Source of the DNA: JABCZH01 sp963803775
GTDB taxonomy: Bacteria > Acidobacteriota > Terriglobia > Terriglobales > Acidobacteriaceae
NCBI GenBank assembly: GCA_963803775.1
Contig: CAWDNS010000004.1
Span: forward strand, 248,001 to 312,000
Length of the DNA: 64,000 nt
Reading direction: 5' to 3'
Positions within the stretch are counted from its first letter, which is position 1, and each line of letters opens with the position of its first letter. Below are positions 63,557 through 64,000 of the stretch, piece after piece. The notes beneath the pieces were generated by a model. It did not search any database. It was not told the origin of the DNA and saw only the letters and a list, made by a program, of their open reading frames with translations. The position numbers and the translations under genes are program-made.

Positions 63557-64000
63557 TTACGAGACTTCCGGAGTTTCTACGGCAGGAATTTCATTTTCAG
63601 CGGCATGACCATTGCTGGGTCCAGCCGGTTCCGGTGCCGGCGTAGCCGCCTTCACCATTCCCTCCACCGTCCGATTATTCAGACAATAGAGTGCCAGTTC
63701 CAGGCGATCCGCCACGCCCAGCTTGTCATAGACTTTGCGCAGATAATTCTTCACCACCTGCTCGGTCGTACCAACTTTTACCGCGATTTCTTTGTTCTTC
63801 ATTCCCTGCGTCACGCAGGAAACAATCAGTGTCTCTTTCGGCGTGAGTTGCACCTTGGTCTTCGGCGATCCCGCCCGCGTGCCCTGCGTCCGATAAGCCT
63901 CCAGCACCCACTGGATGCCGCGGCTATCCAGCCAGGCTTCGCCCTTAGAAACTTTTCGCAGACAATCCACCATCAACTCCGGCTCCACTTCGCGTGACAC
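63557..64000 (-). CDS. LuxR-type response regulator, N-terminus beyond window end
   Basis: The frame is open to the last base. The visible part has the end of a receiver ('MVDCLRKVSKGEAWLDSRGI') and a LuxR-type HTH ('LTPKETLIVSCVTQGMKNKE', 'VVKNYLRKVYDKLGVADRLE'). A Pro/Ala/Glu-rich tail follows. The receiver's phosphorylation site is outside the window. Confidence 0.85.
   Translation of the reverse strand: MSREVEPELMVDCLRKVSKGEAWLDSRGIQWVLEAYRTQGTRAGSPKTKVQLTPKETLIVSCVTQGMKNKEIAVKVGTTEQVVKNYLRKVYDKLGVADRLELALYCLNNRTVEGMVKAATPAPEPAGPSNGHAAENEIPAVETPEVS

Overview
The window looks like a chromosome segment from an acidobacterium of the Terriglobia (Koribacter-like) group. The basis is the gene repertoire: several copies of the GloVer-type tandem repeat secreted protein (TIGR03803), the acidobacterial VWA domain, huge HAMP-array hybrid kinases, NarL/FixJ-type response regulators, and small proteins that I recall as recurrent in that group. 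Taxonomy was inferred from family content only; no search was run.

Bases 1-10,300 hold a secreted Ig-like protein cut by the window edge, an IS1-type transposase remnant, a degenerate sugar nucleotidyltransferase with a beta-helix tail, and a trehalose pair. In that pair otsA is fused to a membrane sensor/HAMP module and is followed by otsB. Then come a receiver-like protein without the usual phosphoacceptor, a NarL-type regulator, a MscS-type channel and an ECF sigma factor. Bases 11,000-18,500 encode one giant signalling locus: a HAMP array of 11 near-identical 92-residue units leading into GAF, HisKA, HATPase and three receivers. It is interrupted by one frameshift and is followed by a receiver-HisKA_3 kinase.

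Bases 18,500-36,300 carry small stress/membrane proteins, a secreted phosphoesterase with four InlB-like repeats, more response regulators, a metallophosphoesterase/nucleotidyltransferase pair, a VWA protein preceded by a translationally coupled 51-residue ORF, a two-domain multicopper oxidase, a STAS protein, an Amt transporter and GloVer-repeat proteins. Bases 36,900-38,060 contain what I consider the best find: a GrdB/PrdB-type protein with an in-frame TGA in a UxxC motif, followed by a stem-loop fitting the bacterial SECIS pattern. It is very likely a selenoprotein that ordinary gene calling would split.

Bases 38,400-50,700 mix housekeeping-like genes (LLM oxidoreductase, UPF0182) with decaying ones (sigma factor, old yellow enzyme) and a plasmid/ICE-like trio (helicase, DUF932, small conserved protein). 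Bases 50,800-62,700 are accessory DNA: a GloVer/IPT protein, AbiE-type toxin-antitoxin genes, truncated integrases, and a genomic island bounded by a 17-bp duplication of the 3' end of tRNA-Ser(GGA). That island holds a candidate nuclease and many truncated genes (dnaE2, methyltransferase, VWA-like, beta-helix, HTH). Beyond the tRNA lie bacterioferritin and a LuxR-type regulator cut by the window end.

Several genes are broken by single-base shifts, some in homopolymers, so part of the decay could be sequencing error; the truncation junctions cannot be explained that way.
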